Shown piece after piece: positions 39,701 through 48,500 of a DNA stretch of 64,000 nucleotides. Under the pieces are notes generated by a model. That model was given only the letters and a program-made list of their open reading frames with translations, did not search any database and was not told the DNA's origin. A program made the position numbers and the translations under genes. The DNA is from Cheiracanthium punctorium (Eukaryota; Arthropoda; Arachnida; Araneae; Cheiracanthiidae), in the NCBI GenBank assembly GCA_038373885.1, contig JAWZYV010013160.1:211441-275440 (forward strand), given 5' to 3'. Position 1 is the stretch's first letter. Each line of letters opens with the position of its first letter.

Positions 39701-42700
39701 AACTTTTTTCGGAGGGGGCGCAAATCGTAAATACTCATTTCATCTAGTGCAAAGAACACTCAATATTGGTGAAAGTCCCATTTATCTAGTGTAAATATAC
39801 TTTTCTCGGAGGGAGCGTGCGCCCCCTGCGCCCTCCCCCTGGATCCGCCTTTGGTATGAGGTGGTATCAAGCCATACTCACATGATATTACCAACTAAAA
39901 ACAAGCTTTGGCGAATTATTTTTTGCTCTAAATTTGGCGATATTGTTAATAGTAGCCAACTTTGCCACTATTTTCCGAGATTAAGAGCATAACCTAAAGA
40001 GCTGTATTAATATTCATGTAATTTTACGAGATTTTCCAAAAGAGGTACAGGATGTTGTGCCCACACTTTTCTGAATGAAGAATAATCTCTCATATACATG
40101 TAGACATTTAGTATATACTTTTAATGGGCTTGAAATTGATTAATGTCTCTAAACTAAAATATGCTGAAACCTTTACGCGACTGAGAGCATGCACAAGTCA
40201 CATATCATAGGTCGACTGGATTTAATGATGAAATTGGGTCTATGGCTGTACATAACCACAATTTTCCATTTAAGAGTACCAAATCATCTAACTTTCACAG
40301 AAGCATTATTATGTAGTATGGGTACGTCAAATTCTAATAAGCATTATACTTTCAAACTGCAATGTTTGTTTATAAGGGCTTAACAAGAGTGACATGACAT
40401 CACTTGTATAATGTACGGTAATATCTCGACTTACGCTATCCTGACATATTCGAACCCGGAGTTGCGCGATTTTCAATCTCGTAGATTCGTCTTTTGTTTG
40501 CTGCCAAAATAACACCGGTTTACTGTTTTGATATTATTGTTTATGCCGACCGAGTTCTGTAGTGGGTATAGCAACGTACTCCGGTTTCGGGTTTAACTCC
40601 CGGCGGCCGGAGTTCGATCCCCGACTGGGCGTGGTTGTCATGACCGTCCCTTCATAAGGGCGACGTTGGTCCACCTACTACGTGCTCCCAAAATAAAGTG
40701 ATCAACAAGTCCGGCCTGTTGTATCCAAAGCCTTCAAGGCAGAGGCCGACCATTAGAAAAAAAAAAATATTATTGTTTATTCATTATCTAAGATTTTATT
40801 AAACGCATTTTTAATCTAAATTATTGTTTTCTTTAGTCTTCGGCCCCAATAATTTGCATGTAAACATTTACATGCGAATTTAAGCACAGATTTACGCGAA
40901 TTAGACTTGCCGGTTATTACTCGGTTCGGTCCCACCTATCGCGTAAATTTGGAGTATTATTGCACTTGTATAACTAACATTAAACAAGCATACTTAATTC
41001 AACATTCCGTTAAATGACCACCTAACTTCAAATTAAATTGAAATTAATGATAAAATAAGCAAAATAAAACGCTCCGTATACTTACTGGATCTCGACTGGG
41101 TACGTAAGTCGCACATTCTTTACAGTCGGCGACGCCAAAATCTTGGCATTCGACGTGGACAGAATAATCACAGACTGTGGAAAACAGAGAAATAAATGAA
41201 CTTCAGAAACAGAAACGGGAAAATATACTAAAATTTATCTCACTTAAGGCTGAAATGATTCGATAGAGATTTTAAAATCAAATCAAAAATAAAATGCTCG
41301 AACTAGTGCCTAAATGAAAAAAAAAACACTCAAAATACTGGTGCTAAACGATAAAATAAATAAAAATATTGTGAAAAAACACACACATAAAATGTTACTT
41401 ATACGACCGTTTCTACCGAAAATTCTTTCGGTCTTCATCAGTCAAAGCCCTTCGTCTCACAAAACGCACAAAACAGAGGGAACTGAAAAAGATAAATAAA
41501 TAAGCATGTTGCCACTTGGAAAAAAGAAAAGGCGAATAAAACCACGGAGAATAAAGGAAGGGGGGGGGAAGGGAATGCGATAAAAAGAACAGAAAAGAAG
41601 GACAAACAAAAATACATATATAAATAATAATAACATTAATAATAATAAAAAGCAAAAAAGAACACACGAACACCTGCACACACAAAAAAGAAAAACGAAA
41701 GAAAACAGAACGAACAAAAGAACGAAAAACAAAAATAACATAAAAACACATTTTTTTTTATAAACACAACAAACGGGACAGCACATTATAGGATTTTTTT
41801 ATTAATTAATAAAAATATGTGAGACGAAGGACTTTGATGAAGACCGAAAGAATTTTCAGTCGAAACGATCGTATCCTGTTATAAGCACCATTTCATGTGG
41901 GTTTTTTTTTCACGAAGCTTTTATTTACTTTATTTTAGTACCTATATCTTGTCTGAATGATCAGATCAGACGGGTAGCCGTAAATTCAGCAGCTCCGGAA
42001 CGTTTGACGTCTCTCGTTTCTTAAGAATGGAGGGGATAAGATCGTTTCACTTTTTTTGATCGAACTGACTATTGCTTCATTACTTGCGACACAATAGGTT
42101 CTGAGAAAGTGAAACGTAGGTGATGAATTACATTTCTGAGGATATATATGTATGTAACATAATAAATAAAAAGCCCGCTGAAATCCCAAACTGTGTAGTG
42201 AAAGAACAAAGGAAATGTGCTATCGGAAACCGCAACTACTACAAGGTCCCTAGCAGTTTCTTTCTAAATTTGCGGTCAGTCTCCGCTGTTTGGTCGGACT
42301 GGCTCCTTGGAATCAAAACATTCCTGCGGACCAGATGTGGATTCGCCCAATCATTGCAGGTTGCAGGGTCACGTGCAAGACCTCAACAGAATTTTTAAAA
42401 AGCCTGACGTAGTTGGAGAGAGAGAGTTTTGCGTGGCCTCTCTTTGTCTCTTGACTCGAGAATCTGTGAATCTGTGCAATGGTATAATGAAATGTAGTGC
42501 ACAGCACTAGTCTCTTCACTGCGTCCACCCGGCTACTAAGTTCCCGCAGCGGGCGGCCGGGCGGCGGGGGTTCTACGCCAGGGTCCAACCGAACCGCGCC
42601 GCCTCTTCTGTTCAACCCGACGATGATATTACGCCATTCCTGCCCAACGTTGTGTTATATTTCATAGATATATGCATATGTGTGTGTGTGTGTGTATCTA

Positions 42701-44846
42701 TATATGTATAAACGGCAGGCCACTCGCTTTCAGCTGCACAGCTGGGCCCGGCAGGCAGCTACTCAACGCCGCTGTAATCTGGCTGGGGCTTCACGGTAGT
42801 CCACGGGGCATTGAGACAACTCCGGTACTCGTGAGTGTGGCTGACGTAGCATAATCAATCAACACTCCTGCTTTAAAACATATTTATTGAAATTTTAACA
42901 GCACTTCAGACAGATTTATCTGACTACGAATTTCACGAAAAATTCGCTCTCTCGATAATATTGACACTTTCACTGCCTAGGGCAAAGGATCCCACTGACC
43001 CGGGAAATTCATGTCGACCGCGGCCCACTTACATTTTCTTCTAACACACGTGCGCAACATACAAAGTGTGTATATATAAATACAATATATATATTAACCC
43101 TTTCACGCGCAGTGTTCCCGCTCTGGGATCACCAAACTCTGACGTTTTGACTGTTACCAGTCACGAAGAACAGATTTGATTTCTATAAAAATAGTTGCGG
43201 GTGACATAGCTCCACGAGAATCCTTTACCTTTTTAGCACGCCATTTCCCATAACAAAAATTGCCACGATTATTTTTAACAGCACTGGCATCTGCTGAAAA
43301 ATGGAAGAATGCGAAAACAGCTGGATCGATTGGCACAGCCAGCTGTCGTCAAAAAAGGGTCTCTAGATCTGTGGCACGCGATGAACGTTTCGATCGTCCG
43401 CCATCTTGCTGGTAGTTAAGTCGAGCGATGGCAACGGATGCCCTTTTTTCAGCATTGGGAAAAGGTTGCGTGTCAAAGGGTTAAAGTGACCGGCCCATCG
43501 GGAAAATTCCCGGGTTCCCGGTGGGTGTATCCGGGCCTGCAGGATTTTTAAGTTAGTCACATGGTTCAACATGGTAGTTTCACGGCGCAACAACCGCGCG
43601 TTAATGGGTTAACCCTTTAACACGCAGTGTTCCCGCTCTGGGAACACCAAACTCTGACGTTTTCACTGTTGCTAGTCACGAAGAATAGATTTGATTGCTA
43701 TAAAAATAGTTGCGGGTGACATAGCTCCACGATAATCCTTTACCTTTTAGCACGTCATTTCCCGTAAAAAAATGGTCACGATTATTTTTAGCAGCACTGA
43801 CATCTGCTGAAAAATGGAAGAATGCGAGAACAGCTGGATAGATTGCCCTACGCTGAAAAAAGGGCAGCCGTTGCCATCGCTCGACTTAACTACCAGCAAC
43901 ATGGCGGACGATGCACAGCCAGCTGTCGTCAAAAAAGGGTCTCTAGATCTGTGGCACGCGATGAACGTTTCGATCGTCCGCCATCTTGCTGGTAGTTAAG
44001 TCGAGCCATGGCAACGGCTGCATTTTTTTCAGCGTTGGGAAAGGGTTGCGCCTCAAAGGGTTAAAATAACAGTAGTAAAAGGGGAAGGCGTAAGGAATCG
44101 ATATTTGAGCTATACCCGCAGATGTGGTGGTGTGTCGGCTTATGAGCATGCTTTCATTGTTATTCAAGAAAAAGCAAGGTCGAACCAAGGGCGGCTCCAG
44201 TGAGGGGGCCATAGGGGCCATGGCCCCCTCCGAAATTTTGTTTTATAACTTTAGATTCGCATACTTCACGATTTCACACGTTCAATTTGGATTTTGAACA
44301 ATTTATATAGCTAAGTAAAAAGTTCGATGGCCCCCCTCCGAGAATTCAGTCTGGAGCCGCCACTGGGTCGAACCCACATGCTGCGGGAAAAACAATAACA
44401 ACAACAACAACAACAACAAAAAAAAACCCAGAGTCCTCCATTCTTTGACAGTTGCTATTTAAGTCTTTATTATCGTTCTATAAAAACTCGTCGTTCTATA
44501 AAAAATATATAAAGATTTTAATACAAAAAAGAGAAGGTGATCGCTCCCGCAAGAGTATATGTTGATCATTTGAGCACTATAGTTAGCACTTTCTTTAATT
44601 TTTGTCACAAAACGTTAAGAGTTGCAGTATTCGTCTCAAATTGGCAATTTTAAACACCGAGAAATATTAAAAAAGCAGATTAAATCCCATTGAGCCTTTA
44701 TTATATCACACATTTTTCTTTGAATTTTAGAGATTCAGATCTTAAAGTTTCAGTTGTATCACTTTTTAGAAGAGGAGGAATACTATAGTTTCTTACTGCA
44801 GAAAGATAAATCAAGCAAAACCCATCGATTATAAAATAAACAGCTG

Positions 44847-44888
<42 letters not shown>

Positions 44889-45550
44889 CCAAATTTTGTC
44901 GATGTATGGATACATGAGACGATATACTATGAAGAAAAGTTTGTTTAAGACTTTTTTTTCAATTTCGGAAACAGGAAATGTTAAGGGAGTGCTAAATCTG
45001 GGCTATGTGGGGTTAGTTCCACAATTATCTCTTGAATTTTTGCAGCAATTGAAGTTCGCGAGCAGATTGGAAACCTGGAATTATCATCCAAGAGAATAAC
45101 AGTTTCACTCAACACGCCAGAGCAGAGTCTTTCTAGACAATGATGTGACAACAGCTGCTGAGAACTACCTCAATAGCTAAGAATGGGATTTCTACAAAGA
45201 GAAGCTAAACAAATTACCCTATTACTCCTGTGTAGCTCGGATGCGTGTATAACGTATACCCTGTACTTCAAAAGAAAAACAGGCGAAATATTTTTATCTC
45301 GCATGCAACGAGCATCATAAATTTGACATGTAAGTGAATTTGAAAGTGACTGATATTTTCAATTAAATGAATGAAACTGAAGACAATATCATTTAAGAAG
45401 TCATGGATTGTACCAGTGATGACAAGGACTGTGGTAACGAGTGAAATAAAGATGCTGCAATAATTTTATTAAGAAAGAAATTTCCAGTTTATTATCTGCT
45501 ATGAATTAAATTTCTTGATATTCATATGTACATCGTGGATTACATGCAGT

Positions 45551-45587
<37 letters not shown>

Positions 45588-48500
45588 GTGTATAATGCGC
45601 ACTCATAGTTTTTGCCTTAACTTTTTGAAAAGAAAAGTGCGCGATATACAGGAGTAAATACGGTAATTCTGTGTTCTGATAAATGCCTGGATATCTTAGG
45701 TGATTGTGTGGAAAAGTGATAGGCAAGCATGCCTTTCAATTCACTTTCTTATTTTCTGTGTACCAGTAGCGTAGCCAGGATTTTTTTTCAGGGGTGGCTG
45801 AGTACTAAAACCACTGGTGGTCCACGAACAAGTTCTAAATGGTCCGCGAAGCGAATGAGTGTTTTAAAATAACTGTAATTTCACAATTTCATGAAGTAGA
45901 GATTGCAATCCGGCACCAATTTCAATCCTGTCGGATCCGGGCCCGATTCCCATTAATCCGGTAGGATCGGCCACATGAAAACGATTTCTCTTTCGTTCCA
46001 AAATTAACTTTATAAAAGATGTTAAGTGAGTGTGTCATAAAGTTTATGAAAATGACCGTTAATTTCTTAGGAAATAAACTTATTACTAACTGTATTACAC
46101 TAAACAACAATTACGAATAAAATGAAAAATGAAAACCTAATGTCTAGAAACACTAGTTAAATTGTAATCTTTATATTACATAATATAAAACTAGATCTAG
46201 GTTATTATATATTATTATTAGATATACTATAATAGGAAAAAAATATCTGTAATCAGAACAAAACAATGGATATCAATGAAATAATACTTGCGTTTTTATA
46301 TACTATAGTATATTTATAATTATATATTTAATTATAATATTATATTTATAAATATAATATTTAGTATAATAGTTTAAGTTAAGTCTTAATAGAGTTCACA
46401 AATGACATCAATGAAAATTGTCTTGTAACTTACATTACATTATGTAAGTTTCTTATATTACCTTAATCTAACTTAATCAACACGAGTTCACAATAACTAT
46501 CTAATTTCGTCACGTTAAGCAGTCTTATAATAATGATAACAGTTATCATAGATGTCATTATTGAATGGCACAATTATCACAATATAGAGCATTTTTCAAT
46601 AAACTTTCTTTAAATAATAATTTTGGCTATAACGATTATAAAAAAATCAAGTTTGGTTTTTAAGGATCGTAGGAAACAAATAGTTTTAATCATGTCATCT
46701 GCCAATCGACTTCTTAGAGAGTTACAAATATAGTCAGCGGCTGAAAAGGCCCTTTCAGCTTCTACACATGTCGATTTTATTGTCAACAAATAGTCATGAA
46801 TATAAGACAAGTATTGTTCTCGAACTACTTCATTTTCACAAATAGTCTTTTCCTTTTTTTAGTACTTTCCGGATTCGGTAGACTTCTAATGTCACCGGAT
46901 CATTAGAAGTCTACCGAATCTAATGATCTAGATTATCGGATCCGGTTTTATGGATTGCAATCCCTAGGTAAAAGCGTAATTGTTTACGGTCGATTTTAGA
47001 GAATTTAAAAAAAAAATCATAATACTAGAAAAATAGGGGAAATACGAGCTGGGACAATATTAAATACAATTCGATAAAATATTGTAGCTTCGCAGCCAAG
47101 CTTTTGTCTTCGGCTATATGTAAAGAGGGTTGATTAACTGTTATCAGCATCATTGGGTGAGTGGAAATAATGTTCTTTGCGCATTTTTGAATTCTTCGTC
47201 TTCTTCTTTTTTTAAAATTATTTCCAATGGCTAGGGGAATATTGAACAAACAAAGAACGATGGAAAGTTCAAAAGTAACCGAAGGTTATCTTCCCATGAG
47301 ATTCCTAGTTTCCCAATATCTCGAGGCATCGTATCACAGTGTAGGGCTCCGCAGAGACGCGGGTAGTCTAGATCAGTGGTTCCCAACCTTTTTTCAATCG
47401 CGACCCCTTTTAGATTTTCCAAAACTTTCGCGACCCCCCCCCCCCCATCTGCCATGTTTGACCAATAAAAAAAATTAATAATGAAAAAATACATCTTGAG
47501 ATTTAAAATTTATATCTTTTTAGTACATACTGATTTTTAATAGGATGATTGAGGCTGAATTTGACTGACGAGTTTGGCTATTCTTGGCTGAATATTGGTC
47601 ACAGTCAACCGCATGTCATCATAGACATCAAATTTATTATTGGCTTTTGTCTTCTTCTGCAAAAGAATTGAAAATCCAACTTCATGCAGATAAGTATAGA
47701 TGCAAATGGCGTTAACATTTGACACAAAAAATTATCGGATATGAGCAACGCAGAGCACACCAAAACCCACCCCACTTGCGGAGGAGTCATTTTGCAAATT
47801 CAAAAATTCACCTTGCACTTCATCAGGAGAATTGGTGACATTTAAAGATGTGTGAAATGGATTTCGCACGATTCAGATTGAAGGGCTTCAAGGTGGCTAC
47901 TAATTACCCCCTTTAAAGTAATTGCAATTCCTATTTCTAATTCTTCTGTCTTAATGCATGGGTTCTCAAGCATTAGTTATCACTCCTAGATTCACCTACA
48001 CCGACGTCAGTTTTTGTAGCTTTGATACAAAAGCCCTGACGAGAATAAAGATTTTTTTCTTTCCATAAGAAAAGGCAGAAATGGTGTCTCATGGCAAAAA
48101 AACGTGAAAATAGTTTACTATTAATTTCCTACAAAAGCGGTCTGCTGCGACCCCCGAAAAAAGGCATGGCGACCCACTTGGGGGTCGCGACCCCCCGGTT
48201 GGGAACCACTGGTCTAGATTCATAGACTCATTTTTGTCACACAGCGGGCAAGCAGCTTCGGGAAGAAAGCCAATGCAACACAAGTGTGCAGCAAGGCAAT
48301 CATGGACAGTAAGAAGTCGGAAAGCAGCCACTGCTACGCGCCTTGGTTTTTCAGGAATGTCCAGCACAGAATTCAGTTCATCTATAGCATCCATTTTGCT
48401 ACGAAACTCATCAAAGTAAGCTGGCTTGATTAAATGTCTAATAAATAGTTTTGCTGTGATGAAAGAAATTTTTCTATTTGTACATTGGGCCACCATGGCT

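Larger units (their letters stand above)
37123..41085 (-). other. Intron between exons b and c
   Basis: Nearly all mobile DNA: two TTAA elements (37360-37635, 37640-39556), a hAT MITE (39685-39853) and a tRNA SINE (40545-40766). 39862-40530 and 40781-41085 are AT-rich with nothing recognised. Confidence 0.8.

Noticed and set aside
41413..41786. Phe/Cys-rich minus-strand frames that look like membrane proteins
   Set aside because: They are products of the purine-rich loop of the fold-back; composition bias, no conserved features.
45100..45480. Mariner-like transposase C-terminus (NDVTTAAENYLNS, EWDFYKEKLNKLP)
   Set aside because: Only weak similarity by eye, with multiple stops and no inverted ends; too uncertain to list as a gene.
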